The translations under genes and the position numbers were made by a program. A stretch of 50,878 bases of DNA from positions 2,773,461 through 2,824,338 of the forward strand of contig BFEA01000014.1 in assembly GCA_003427395.1 (NCBI GenBank). Reading direction: 5' to 3'. Positions 11,036 through 23,060 of this stretch are shown here, in pieces. The notes beneath the pieces were generated by a model. The model ran no database searches, had not been told where the DNA came from, and saw only the letters and a program-made list of their open reading frames with translations. Each line of letters starts with the position of its first letter. The stretch's first letter is position 1. The stretch is from Chara braunii. Taxonomy: Eukaryota > Streptophyta > Charophyceae > Charales > Characeae.

Positions 11036-12170
11036 TCGTTGTGTCTGACCTCCCTATTTTAAGAAGACGGGGCTCAATGCCTGGGCCTGAGGGCCCTTTT
11101 GCAGTTCACATGCCCGCACTTCTTTTGGGGGTCCGCTTCTACCCGGGGACCGGTGCAACGCCCCCCACTTCTTTTTGGGGTCCACTTCCACCCGAGGACC
11201 GGTCCTTCCTTTTTCCAAAAGTCCCGGTTCTAGAAGAGCTAGCTGTAGGTAGTCCGCAATTTTGCCAAGGACCGGTCCCCAAAAAACATTTGTCCCCTAA
11301 GAACCCACTTTGCGTCCTGGTCACCCGCCACCAAAAATGCGACACATTGACACCGACGCGGAAGCACACTATACCGCAGCCTAAGGGCTGCAAATTGTCA
11401 TTGTCATGGGCCAAGTGCTGCTGGGCATGAAGGAGGCCTGTACTGGTTGTGGGGAAAAGAGGGTTCTGCTGGTACCGGCCTCTTCCTGGGACTCGGCAAT
11501 TGCACGGTCTGGGCCGGTGGACATCGTGAAAGTAAGCCGATGGTGTCTGGCAGAATATTGATCTGTTTTTACTATGTACCGCGCACGGCGCGGAGGCGCA
11601 ACCCGGAGGGTGTGGGGTCTTGGAGCGCATTTGGAGACCCCACCTGCTGACCCTCCGCCCCTCCCAAACGCCCCCCACTTTCCCATTTCCCTCGGAGTCC
11701 ACACTTTTCTCTATTTCTCGAACTCGAATTCGAACTTTGCCTGAAGAAGAAACTCCACCAGCTGACCCTCCGCCCCTCCCAAACGCCCCCCACTTTCCGG
11801 TTTCCCTCCACACTTTCTCGATTCCTCGAACTCGAACTACCTGAAGAAGAAACACCTGGGCGTCGTCCAAAACGACCGCTGCACGACCTCTGCAGGCTAC
11901 TGCTGGTCGTTCGGTTTTTGCCTCTACTGTGACCACCTAAACGACCGGTCGGTCTTATGACAACAACCGCACCCTTCTGGTCTATATTCTCGCCCCCTCT
12001 TCGCCGCTCTGAACCCCAAAAAGGTCGTCGACATTTCCCAATCGGGAAACCCGCTGTGCGCCAGAAATGCAACCGGGTATAACGCAGCCTCCTAGCTGCG
12101 AACTAAACCACCAGTACCTTGGGCTTTTTCTGTGGTAAGTCACAGAAAGGGGTGCAGCACTACGAGCCGG
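11036..12170. other. No gene recognised; contains short duplications
   Basis: A GGGGTCCRCTTCYACCC unit is duplicated near 11126 and 11176, each followed by a GACCGGT motif. Long minus-strand frames run through here but consist largely of translated duplications and show no recognisable domain. Confidence 0.55.
11644..11860. repeat. Two-copy tandem duplication (period ~115 bp)
   Basis: The segment beginning CTGCTGACCCTCCGCCCCTC at 11644 recurs at 11759 (CAGCTGACCC). Both continue through CACACTTTCTC, CTCGAACTCGAA and CTGAAGAAGAAAC. The second copy is slightly shortened. Confidence 0.85.
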
Positions 12171-12375
12171 CACAAACAGGCGCGCTTAGCCTGAACTGGG
12201 GCTTTCGCACGAGGAGCGGATCAGCGCCCCTACACACAAAGTGGGAGCACAAACAGGAACACTTAGCCATAGCTGGCGTTTCATTACTGAGAGTGGAGGG
12301 GTGTCGCCACATGTGGAATCGCAGTTCGAGCACGAACAGTCGTGCTCAGCCATAGTTGGCACCGCCACACGCCAA
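12171..12375. repeat. Minisatellite, about three copies of an ~80-bp unit
   Basis: A GCACAAACAGG...CTTAGCC unit recurs at about 12171, 12247 and 12331 with internal divergence. Non-coding. Confidence 0.6.
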
Positions 12376-15300
12376 ACTGGAGTTCAAGCTGGTGCGTTTA
12401 CATGGAGAATGGACAGGCAGTGCAGCATCGGAGGTTGGAGATCGATATGTGGGCGTTTCGCACGAAGATGGCTGGGGTGGATAGTATGTCGTGAAGAGAA
12501 GTAGTTATTGAGTGGCGATGCAACCTCCAAGTCTGTTGGGCTTGGGCTAGTTGAGTTTGCTATAATAGGAACACAACCTTGGAAGACGGCTCACCGATCT
12601 GATATGGCGTCTTTTTGCAGTCATCCTTCGTACTCCACAGATCCTATTGGGACGGGTTGTAGATCAAGGGGGGCTGCTTTGCGCCTTGCTCTGCCCGCAT
12701 CAAAAAATTGGCGGGGTGAGAGTGGAAAGGGGCCACCGTTGGGGAGTCTGTGACACCGGGTCCATTAATGTTTCCCTATGGCTATCGGCAAGATAACCTC
12801 TGATGCCTCAAACGCTTTTGTTGTCGACCATTCGGGTAACGTGGCGTGAGGGCAAAGTTCCCACGAGGTAAGGGCAACATAACATGAAGTGGTAGGTGAG
12901 TGAAGTGGTGGATTCGCAGACGTATGTCGGTCACCCGCTGATTGCTTTGCTTTTCATCAAACGCTTGTGCTACGCTTACCTTTGACTAGATAGTAATCAT
13001 AATTCGGTTCCTGATTCTCATCACCCTGATTGATCCTTTGTTTGGAATTTTTGCGGTTTACACGAACTTAAGTATAATACACGCCTTGCAATCATTTCGT
13101 ATTATACTTCCCTAATTACGGTCTGGATTTGCATTGGGCGACATCTTCCTCTACTTCCATCATCTAAATTGTCAGGAATTACTATCACCATAGTCAATAA
13201 ATTTCCCATAATCTTGTGATTCCAATTCCAAAGTCCAATTTTTATTCCTAGTTCCTATTCAAATTCCTAAGCTTTTGAAGTCTAAAACCTAAACTTCTTA
13301 TTTTCATACTTCTTGAATCATATTTGAATGTGATCTTAGTGATTAATTTTCGTTAATAATTTTTGGATGTCACAGGCTTAGAAAGTTAGCGTACATCCAT
13401 CAATTACTATATGGTGGGGGATAATTCTCAGTCGTTGGAGAGGAGTTGTCAATGTTAAACATAGGTTAAAATTCATGAAGCATTGATGGATTTAACAATA
13501 AGGTATTAATTTGTATGCTGTGTAATGGGGGTAAGCTATCATGAATCAGATATAGTTTCTTGAATTTTATGGATGACATGAGAGTGGCTATTGTGGAAAT
13601 TTAATTTTCTTGATTTGCGTCCTTTGCTCAATCACAATTTTCACATCATCAATTGTCGGGTTCTGTTCAAAATTTTCTGCACCCTTCTTAATTTGTTGGC
13701 CTCCTGTAGAGTTTTTTTACGTATGTGACACTCAGCAACTCATCGGTGATCGTGCTATGGTGATCGTAATTCAACAGCCCTCGAAGACCGATGCCAAAGT
13801 GACATTGGCCGGAGCGAGAGCAAGGTGGCTCAACTACGTAACCTAGCCTATTGGGGTTGTGAGGCCTGACATACAGATCTGGGGGACTGTTGAGGGGGCA
13901 GTTTCAGTGGTCAATCGAGGGTCTAGGCTGGAGCGACGCTAGCCGAGGCTGCTGCAAGGTGGTGCAACTCTACAACCCAGCCTGTCAGGGCCACGAGGCC
14001 TAGTCGAGGGATCTATTTTTTCTTTTAATATGGTCGTATCAGCGGGAGATCATGTGCAATGGGGTAAGTGGGTATTCACCCATCTCAATAGTTTTTGTGG
14101 GGTTCGATATCTCATTGATCTCCATTTGATTTCCCGAGTCTTAAACAGGAATGGATATCCAACTTTTCACCAGTCCTTCTGTTGAGGTGGTAGTGTTCAG
14201 TGGCCAGCCCCATGAATGGCTGATGCTAGAGCAACAAGAGCCGGAGCCGAAGCAAGGTGGTGCAACTATGTAACCTAGTCTGTTGAGTGTGCGAGGCTTG
14301 ATAGAGAGGTCTGGGGGGTAATTTGGAGGGGGCAGTTCTCGTGGACATCGGTGGTTGAAGCCAGAGTGATGCTTCCCTTAGTTGGAGCAATGTGGCACAA
14401 CTCTTTAACAACTTGTTGGGGGTGTGAGGCTTGGAAGAGATATCTGGTTTCTGAAACATGACTGCGTTGGTAAAGGTTTTAGTTGGAGTTCAATGGGTGT
14501 TCATTCATTATATTGAGTTTGAATGATTTAGTCAAGCACTGTTATGGTAGTTAGTAGTTGATTGCAGTGTCCAAAATTTGGTTACTTAAACACTTTTGTC
14601 TCTTTGTTTCGTGGGTTGCTACATGACCTGATAACATTGCATCTATGAATCCCCCCCGACCGCAGTCACGGAGTTCACGATCGCGCCCCCGTGGTCATGA
14701 CCATGGAGGTCACGACGATCGTGGAAGCGCTGTAGTGGCCAGACGAGGGGGGGGGGGGTTCTGAAGGTTGGGGTGCCCAATCTGTTTGTGCACCTCCGGC
14801 CCCAGGTTATTTTTTTGATTTTTAGGGGGGTTGAAAATACACCCCCCCCCTTTTTTTTGGATTTGAAGTTTCGGGGGTATGTAAGACGTGTGAAAGTATG
14901 CCTGCGCAAAAAAAAAAAAAAAAAAAAAAAAATCAAGTTAGAAACTGTCCTTTTTCATGGTGGTGCAACTTGTCTTCACACCCCCAACAAGCTAGGTTAA
15001 AAAGTTACAGGGGTTTGATATACATTATGTCCTTTTTTATTTCTCATCTTTACAAATAGGATAGATTGTGAATTTCCTCGTATTTTCTTTTGTTTCCTGT
15101 GAAGTTCCTACTAGTTTTATTCCCATACTATGATGAGTGCACACAAGTTTTTGAATTTCTTACGATGACATGCAAATTTGCTTATCGGAATAAAGACACA
15201 ACTTCTCTTTTCTTTCCGGTGATCCGCATAACAAACATTTATTCTCTTTGCATTTCTTTTGATTTTTTCTTTGATTGCAAGTCCGATTTCATACTTCCAT

Positions 15301-17119
15301 GTGTGATTCCTTGCGATGCTTTGAATCCTCTAGCGACTTTTTTTTCCGCTCTTTACTTTATTTGTTAAAGTTATTTCCCTCTCTCCCTTTGTGTCATTCC
15401 CGTTCATTCCCTTTACGTCTCTAATTGCCCTCATGGCTGCATATATGAAATTGGCGCATGGAAATGTGATATGTCTCTTACACCATTATTCTACCATGTA
15501 GAACCTACGAGCCTCTCATATTCCCATACTCATGTTTCTTCCGTACGACGCATGGACCCCTTGCTTGCATACTTCTCTCCCTCCGCTCGCAACTATCAAA
15601 TTCCATAAGTGCAACTTCCTTGCACTTTATTTTTTACTCTGTGATATATCGGGTGAATCGACTAATTTTTGTGGTTAATTGAAAAGTTAGGGAATCCGGA
15701 CACACAGACAAGTAGGGTTCGTAAATTCGTCGCAATGGAGTGTAGGGATTACACAAACCTAGCATGCTATTAGCCTAGCATGATGAAAACAGTTATGGCA
15801 GTCAACAAGTGTACAATAATTGATTATCGGTGTTTAGGCAAAAGGAGATGTGATCAAGTGTTGTTGATTGTTTTTTTGTCAATTCTTGGGGAAGCAAGGT
15901 GACACACTTCTTAGTCCTTTTTATTTATATAAGTCGAGTACTTTTTTTCGATGTTCTTTCTCTCTTTCTCCAACTAATGCGTGAAGGTGATCTTTTTGTC
16001 AACATTATTGGTTATGTGTGATGCATAGTTGAGAGTCGGTTATAGAAGTTTGAAATTTCAAAAGTTTTGCATGTCATTGATACGAAAACCTAAAGATCTG
16101 TTCTCTAGAACTTGCCACCGATACATAGAGTAAACATCATATTAACTAACAACAACAAGAAGAAGGAGAAAAAAAACAATATAAATTGAAAGACAATGGT
16201 GCACTTTCCTGCAAAATTCGTTAAAGTTCATCTGACCTAAATTTTAAAAATTTGGGATATGAATGCGCAAAAATTTGAAGCAGTATGAAAGACACCAAAT
16301 TTCAATACTAAGCAACCCTTATTTCAGTTTTGGACTCGTTAGCCACGAGTTGAAAATGGGGTTTCCATTTAACCAATTGTTCTATGGTTGACGATGTGTA
16401 TCTTCATTTCTATTCTGAAGCATTTGCATATAGAATGTCGATTAAGTACCTTAGCGATATTGTAATGGTTACCTATTATAAACAGTTTTCCCTCCATGAG
16501 TGCACATTTGAAATCTGCCGCGTATCTATCACCTCGTTCTCGCACCACGATTTCTGGAGGTAAGTATTTGAAGGCATGCAAGAGAAATGGCGGTCCAAAT
16601 TGATAAGCCATGCATCTTTTGTACTGCAAACGTGAATGAGTCGTGTCACATGGTTCCACTTATGGCACATAAAGAAACGAGACTCGGAAATGGAAGGTTT
16701 GGCTAAGACTAACTGATGTGGTTTCCAAACTTTATCAAATGTGTAAGTGGGCCCTTGTCGAATTTTACAATCCCACATGTACACCCATAACATTTCGTAG
16801 ATGGAAGCAAAGACAAAGACAGTATAACTTTTGTCCTTAAGCTCTACACTACTCTAACTTGAAGTTCATTTTTTTTTTTCTTCATTTTGTTTTTGTCTAT
16901 ATTAACGAGGGAGTGTGTTTTGGCCTTCTTCCCGCCTTCCTCTTGAAGTGTCACTTTTATCATTTTTGAATTTTCCCTTTTAATTACCTAAATACTACTA
17001 ACTCACACAGTTCAGAGAAGCAGTTCATACCCGGAACTCCAACCTTGTGTTTTCAAAAGTATTGGCACACCCCTTTCACTACGTTTTTAGGGACTTACAG
17101 TCCACTATAAACAAAAAAC
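12376..17119. other. AT-rich gene-free stretch
   Basis: Strongly AT-rich from about 12950 on. No open frame of convincing length or composition, and no RNA gene recognised. It holds a repeat family at 13813-14450, poly-C/poly-G/poly-A tracts near 14750, 14840 and 14908-14932, and a TGTGACA...TGTCACA pair (12749 and 13368) that could mark an old solo LTR but lacks a target duplication. Confidence 0.65.
13813..14450. repeat. Diverged repeats of a ~90-bp GGTGGTGCAACT...GGTCTGGG unit
   Basis: Four copies (about 13813-13880, 13930-14010, 14238-14320, 14376-14452) share GAGC(A/G)AGGTGG(T/C)GCAACT, GTAACCTAG, TGTTG and GTGAGGCTTG motifs. A partial inverted copy (CAACAAGCTAGGTT) lies at 14984-14997. 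Non-coding dispersed repeat of unknown class. Confidence 0.65.
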
Positions 17120-17879
17120 AATGTTGAGCATGACATTGGTATCGAGTTTGCCTACAATACTTTGTTGCATCTGGTGATTGGCATTTCTCCATTCGGGCTT
17201 CACCACAGTGGTTGGAACGGCCGCATCTTCGCAGACCTCCATTCAAAAGATGTTGGAGTTGTTGGCCAAAGCCGAACCCACACAAATATGCAAAAGGCCC
17301 AGGCCCACATGCAAGTTGATGCAACAACAACAACTCAAGTGTCTTATCCCATCAGTGAGGGTGACCTTGTACGGGTCTCCCCTAAGGAGCGTCACGTGTC
17401 TCGCAAACTCCTCCCCTACTGGTTTGGACCTTGGCCCATTCGTTCCGCAACTGGTAATCAGCCCGATGGCCCTTCCTTCATCATCAACATACCACCTCCC
17501 CTGCCAATCCACCCGGTCATTCACACTCCCAAGCTGGCTACCCACATTCCGGGCGACAACACAATGTTTCGAGCAGGCGTTTGCATGACCCTCCTATGGA
17601 TGGACATCACGAGGTTGATTGTGTCATCACGTACAATACAACAACAACCCAATGTAGTACAAAGTGTGTTTCAAGCAATGCAACTGCAACGATGCGCGCT
17701 GTATCTCTCAAACAAACTTGCAAGCATTTGCACCACTCATCTACGCTGACTACGAGAAACAACATCTGGCTACGGAGACTTCACAGAGCAGACTGCCCGT
17801 CCCACCAAAACTTCGGTCCCCCCTTCCAATCAACAATTGTGCTATCCTCTGTAGGCTCAATTCTTCAAGAAGGGGGCAG
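17120..17879 (+). pseudogene. pol: Gypsy element A: 3' end of pol (integrase C-terminus)
   Basis: Starting abruptly near 17120, the translation gives the integrase segment EFAYNT...GISPF, then an insertion-like stretch. The characteristic C-terminal region GDLVRVSPKE, RKLLPYWFGPWPI, PDGPSF and HPVIHTPKL follows. A degraded chromodomain region comes after, with loss of frame beyond about 17610. Everything upstream (gag, protease, RT, integrase core) is absent, so this is a 5'-truncated remnant. It is followed directly by a purine tract (AAGAAGGGGGCAG) and LTR A. Related to but distinct from element B. Confidence 0.8.
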
Positions 17880-18580
17880 TGTGGTATGCACGGATCCCAC
17901 CTGGTTTGTCTGCATTTGTCTGAAGTTCCTTTTTTGTTGTTGGTCTTAGCTGTTTTGTCTATACTGAGTTCATTTGTTTGGTCAGGATGCGTCCATTCAG
18001 CATTTTGTCCAGACCGGTAGTTCTCTCGACCAGGTGGACCGTTTCAGGCCCAACGACCGTCTTTCAGGCCTGGCGCACATGGTTTAGGGCAGAACTGCAT
18101 TTTCGGTCTAGCCCTTGTTTTGTCCTCTTGTGAGGGCACCTCTGCTGGTTCAGCAAAGGAGCCTGGACGTCCAGTTGGGACCTAGGTAGGCTCTTATGAG
18201 GCCAGGATTCAGGACCAGGTTTTGGGCCTGCATCCTGGACCGTCGATCCGCATTACGATCGGGAGACCCAGGATGCAGACTGCAGCAGCACCAGTAGGCC
18301 CAACACTTCGAGACTAGGGTTGATATGCTGCTGGAGCAGCAGTAGTGGAGCTATAAGGATCACGACGGAGGCCAGGAGTATGGGACAACTCACCTGGGCG
18401 CCATCGCTGTTGTTCGTCTTCAGGGAGCTCCCAGCTGCATCACGCTCAAGATGACGTCTTTACCCCGATTAGTATCTAGCCATGAGGGAGAGCGAAATTG
18501 TGAGGATTCTTCTTATTCTTCTTCGTTTCCTCCCTCGATTCTCCTCCATCTCCCTTCCGTGTTCTCCTTCTTCTTCTTGT
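17880..18580 (+). mobile_element. Gypsy element A: 3' LTR, first segment
   Basis: Begins TGTGGTATGC immediately after a polypurine tract. It contains a TATA-like CTATAAGG at 18351 and a CT-rich stretch, and is cut at 18580 by insertion of element B. Its order of features (TATA box, GGCCAGG...CACCTG segment, CT-rich stretch, GA tract, ACTTGGTGAC) parallels LTR B, indicating related families. It resumes at 26819. Confidence 0.75.
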
Positions 18581-19357
18581 TGTTGCATGCTGCGCCTGCA
18601 ACAGGCTGCACGGGCCATTGTCAGGCCCGTGTCGTTTTCAGCCTGAAAGCCTGAAAACAAGGGCCCACAGGCCCTATGTCGTTTCAGCCTGAAAGCTTGG
18701 AAACAAGGGCCTACAGGCCCTGTGTCGTTTCAGCCTAAATCAGGGCCTTTCTGGCCCTGAGTCTTTTCAGCCTGAAACCGAGGGCCATTTTGAGGCCCTC
18801 ATAAAATCGACCTGCCCTGAAACTCGGGCACCAGACCAAGGTTTTAGCTCAGGCCATTTTGACCTATTTTCAAGACAACCTTCGTTTGAGCTTCAACACC
18901 AGGGTCTGGCACGTTTTGGCATTGGCAAGAGCAGCCTCCTGGACGGGCCAGCACTATATAAGACTGGCCCGCCCTGCAGGCTGCAGGTAGTTCATAGGGA
19001 CTTCCCAGGCACTTCGCGTGCAGTTCAGGAGGCAGGAGGTAGTCTTCATGATTCGGCAGCAGCACTCTGGAGGAGCGCTGCAGAAGTAGTGGTAGCGCTA
19101 GAAGTAGTCTTCAGCGCTGGGTGCTAGTAGCGGCTAGAGTAGTACTGGAGAGAGAGAGAGATTGGGCGGAGGCCAGGGATACTTACCTGCAGCGCCATAG
19201 CTCCAGCTTCGTCTTCGAGGTACCTGCAGAACAGCGCCAACTTCACAGGTTAGTACCTGGCACGTGAGAGAAAGAGAGAGAGTTCTTCTTCTTCCTCTTC
19301 TCAGTCCACCATCTCCCTCCCACCCTCCCGCTATCTAACTTCACTGCATCAGCAGAC

Positions 19358-19423
<66 letters not shown>

Positions 19424-19893
19424 GTGACATTGGATCCAGACTTGACATTGGGCTTCAGACATTTTGACGAGGGACTATTTGGGACTTGTAACGAATACTT
19501 CCCATCTCCCCCTTCCTCTTCGTCTGATCCCCTCCTCTTCATCTGTGTATGATGTAAACCTGGCGCACTCTTCCTGTGTGTTGCGCCAGGCCCCTTCACA
19601 CCTCGTGATGTGGATGATGTATGTTTGGTCTGTAATGCGACATTGATTGGGCTGGTCATTGGTTTCCTAGCATTCTGCTGCGTTGTGTTGCACTACGTGA
19701 GAGAGGTCAGTCCCGGTTAGATCAGGACTTGTATCTAAGTCTTCCACTGCGCTATTAAGCACCATTCTTGTATGTATCGGAATGCAAACTGTTTGTTGAG
19801 ATTCTTACTTGCACTGCATTGTCCATTCAATCCTGTTTATCACATCGTGGATCCTTGGTTATATATGTACATTGCCCAACTGGGCATGTAATA
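18581..19893 (+). repeat. Gypsy B 5' LTR
   Basis: Starts TGTTGCATGC and ends GCATGTAATA, near-perfect terminal inverted repeats (the 3' LTR retains TGTTACATGC...GCATGTAACA). The first 200 bp are four tandem ~46-bp units rich in the small palindromes TTTCAGCCTGAAA and GGGCCTACAGGCCC. A TATA box lies at 18955, and a (GA)~30 tract at 19360-19419. Confidence 0.93.
18944..18971 (+). promoter_or_regulatory. LTR B core promoter: TATA box inside an inverted repeat
   Basis: TATATAA at 18955-18961 is framed by CGGGCCAG (18944-18951) and its exact complement CTGGCCCG (18964-18971). The same arrangement is kept in the right LTR at 25801-25828. Transcription would start a few tens of bp downstream. Confidence 0.75.
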
Positions 19894-19894
19894 G

Positions 19895-19907
19895 TTGGTA
19901 TCGGAAC
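19895..19907 (+). other. Gypsy B primer-binding site
   Basis: TTGGTATCGGAAC begins one base after the LTR. It is a two-mismatch relative of the TTGGTATCAGAGC site that pairs with initiator tRNA-Met in most plant LTR elements. Confidence 0.85.
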
Positions 19908-20768
19908 ACCGCATGTGAATCAGGACAACCTGATCTGACACGTGTGTGGGGACTGAGTAGCCGATTAGTCTTGATTGATTGATTAGAGCACACTAGTTAG
20001 CCCCCCCAAAATCACAATTTTGACCTCACTGCCTTGAAATCGATTTTTTTTTTCTTTTCTTCGATTATGTTTTCTCACTATTTCTGTTGTGGAAAATCGC
20101 AATAGCGCAACATCTGAAATTTTTGATTTCGTTATTCTTATGAAAATTCAAAATTTCGTTGTTGAAAATCCAGAATATCTTTTTTTTTCGAAAATTTCGA
20201 TTTCCTTTTGCAATTTCCTGTTTTTTGGAAATCCGGAATATTTTTTCCCAAAATTCATTTTTTTTTTAAACAGTATGGGAATCCCTCTTGCAGTTATCAT
20301 TCTCCAAACTGCGCGTACTCTCATCCGAGTAATTCTGAAAATTTTCTTGTACTTTATTTTCAAAATTATTTTATTGAAAAATCATTTGCGGTCTGAAAGC
20401 TCGAATTTTTTTCTCATTGGTAATTTCGCATTTCAAGGAAATTGGGAGGCCTACTGAACTTGCAAACGAGTATTATTTTTTCCTTTTTCTCGAATTTTTT
20501 TGCAAAGTTCAAACTTTGCTTTTTTTTATTAGTGGCTCCTTATTTGGGCGATTTATCCCACCCCTCCCCACATATGTTGTTGCCCCCTTTGGTTTTCTCT
20601 ATCTGCCTCCGGGTACCCTCTGTGGCGGCATTGGTGAGTTGCCACGTTAGCAGGCCATGTCAGCAGGACACGTCAGCAGGACACGGCAACAGTGCCACAT
20701 CAGCAACCAGTCACCGGAGCAGCAGGTCACGTCAGTGCATGGTGCTCACCTGCTCAAAGACAAGCGGC
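19908..20768 (+). other. Gypsy B untranslated leader
   Basis: AT-rich, T-run-rich sequence between the primer-binding site and the gag ATG. The last 130 bp contain repeated CACGTCAGCAGGACA-like segments (20650-20735). No gene is seen. Confidence 0.7.
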
Positions 20769-22640
20769 ATGGATCAGCAGCGAAGCGAGACTACCGAGGC
20801 CTATGAGACCCGCATGCTAGACATGGTAGCAGAGTTCAAGCAACGGGCAACTGCGGCGACATCCGCACGTAAGAAGGAAGATCAGGAAGCAGAGGAACAA
20901 CGTCGCCTCGCTGAACAGCCGCGACAGGAGGACGCTGAGGCAGCAAGGAAGGCCGTCGACAACGCCGAGACAAAATCCTCGAATGCGAGGGGGACATCGA
21001 GGTCATCGCCGACGAATGGGCAGTGGCTGCTGAAGAGGAGGGTCCCCCCCTTGCTTTGTGCGGCCTTGCAACCACAACTGAACATGTGAGCGACTTGGTC
21101 ACCACCTGTACAACAGAACAAGAGGACATCCTCTACGTCGACACCCTGGTCTGGAAGCAGGCTCGACTTATCGACGAACTGCTTGACCGGGTACGCCGGC
21201 TGGAACAACAACCAACAACAGCCACCCCCGCCGGACCCTCCAACTTGACGGACTGCGTCAACGTCTTGGAAATCGACGTCGAGATTCTCAAGGACGGCGC
21301 TCTAGCGACAAATCAGCGGATTGACCAGCAGATTTGTGCCGCCGCAGCCAGTCCGACCGCCACTACTGGCGAGAGCATCCCAAAGTTTGACGGCCTGCTG
21401 ATCTTCTGCGATGCAACGAAGACAGACCCGATCCCATGGTGGCACCAGTTCGAGTTGAAGTTGGACATTCACCACGTCATCAACCCGAACCGGCACGCAT
21501 ACTTATACTCCCGCTCAGGGGGCGCGTGCCAGGCATGGTTGTTGTCCACGCACAATGTCGCCGTCTCCGAGCTGCATACGAAGATCAGTTGGGCTGATCT
21601 CAAGTCAGCATGGCATAAGTGGTTCCAAGTGGAGCCGCCCGAGCTTCAGGCAGCCGAGAAACTTCAATGGTTCTATCAGAACGACCTGACAAGCACGGAT
21701 TGGATAACCGAGTACCAACGCTTGGCATCCACGCCCAACTTGCCGTCGACCTTTGTTGCCATCAAACACTTCTTCATCAAGAGGAGTTGTCCGGCGTTGC
21801 AGAACACCTTGACACAAGTTGCGGAGACGCTCACCACAAGTGAGCAGCTTTTGATAAAGCCTCGTAGATCATCGAGATGAACACCGAAGCCAAGAATTTG
21901 GGCCGTTCGTCCGCTGCGAGCCAGGGCAGAGATCAGCATCGACCGAAAGTGACAGTGGTCACAGCAACTACAACGACCGACCCTTTAAACGAGGCTGCCT
22001 CTTCTAATGAAGGAGATAGATAAGCAGCCGCCCGGGATGGTGGCCGACCCGCCAGAGGGCGAGGACGCGGCAAACCGAAGACACACCAATTCATCCCGTG
22101 GGCCGGACCAGCGGCTCAAGAGCCTTGGACACATTACGGTATCTCGGAAGGCGTGTACCGCATCCGTACTAAGTACTGACACTGCTTGTGGTGCAACAGC
22201 GCAGTGCACGACACCGCAACGTGCCCCACGGAAGTCAAAGGCAAATTCCCTTTGGGAAAGTGAGCACCACCGAGAGTGATGCGGCTCCACTCGCGACGCC
22301 TTCGGAACTGGTTGCTTCGCGAGCAACCTCTCTTCATTCCGAGGCACATGCGAAAGTCAACAGTCCTCTCGTATATTCTTATGATGACTATGCTGCCCGA
22401 CTCGTTCCTTCGCTGGGTTCTCAAGCTCAAGGACAAAATGTGTGTGTGGCTTCTTCTCCGTCCGGCAACAACGGCAATGAATCGTCTTCAAGTGGTTCTT
22501 CAAGGGATTCGACGCACGAGTTCAACATAGAGGCCTTGGACCCGTTGACGTCCGAGGATTTTGCATGGCTTCCTTTCCCTTCCACAGGCTGCTTGCCGGG
22601 ACCGCAATGCACAACACTATGCGCCCATCTCCACACATAA
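20769..22640 (+). pseudogene. gag: Gypsy B gag (capsid and zinc knuckle), frameshifted
   Basis: The ATG at 20769 begins a coiled-coil-like, Glu/Arg/Ala-rich N-terminus. A frameshift near 20968 moves the reading to another frame, which gives a retrotransposon capsid region to 21880. Key strings are KFDGLLIF, PWWHQFELKLD, AWLLST and LKSAWHKWF. A further frame change leads to a CCHC zinc knuckle at 22183-22224 (C-X2-C-X4-H-X4-C) with a TGA just before it (22177-22179). Gag would assemble the particle and bind the element RNA, but this copy cannot make an intact protein. Confidence 0.85.
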
Positions 22641-22743
22641 TTAGCCTTCTATGCACCACCACCTTCGCCAACGGATGACGAAGCTGCGGTGGGGCACATC
22701 CTTGCGTATGTTACCAAGGTGGCCAGCGAGTTTCGCATGTAGC

Positions 22744-23060
22744 GGTACGATGATAACAACACACCGCTCCTTTATGTCCGCATCCAAGTTGGGCAAGCGT
22801 CCTGCAGCGCTTTGCTGGATAGCTGCGCGACTGGCAATTTCATCAGCCAGTCCTTCATCCAAAGGGCCGGCCTTGGCGCACAAGTTCGAAGGAAGCCAAA
22901 CCCGACGGCAATCAAGTTGGCGGACGATTGGACACAACAACTCCTCGATCGCTACATTGAAGCTGTGCTGGTTTATTTTGCACCTCATGCACGCGAACCG
23001 ACGAATTTTTGACATCTTGGACACGAACTTCGACATCATTTTGGGGATGCCTTGGCTTGC
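22744..23060 (+). pseudogene. pol: Gypsy B aspartic protease, inactive
   Basis: ALLDSCATGNFISQSF at about 22806-22853 is the retropepsin active-site region, but the expected D-S-G is D-S-C (TGC at 22824-22826). Frame changes near 22990 and 23065 interrupt the following FDIILGMPWL linker. Normally it would cleave Gag-Pol; this copy should be inactive. Confidence 0.82.

Noticed and set aside
11139-11936. 265-codon minus-strand frame
   Set aside because: Built from two translated copies of a local tandem duplication; no recognisable domain.
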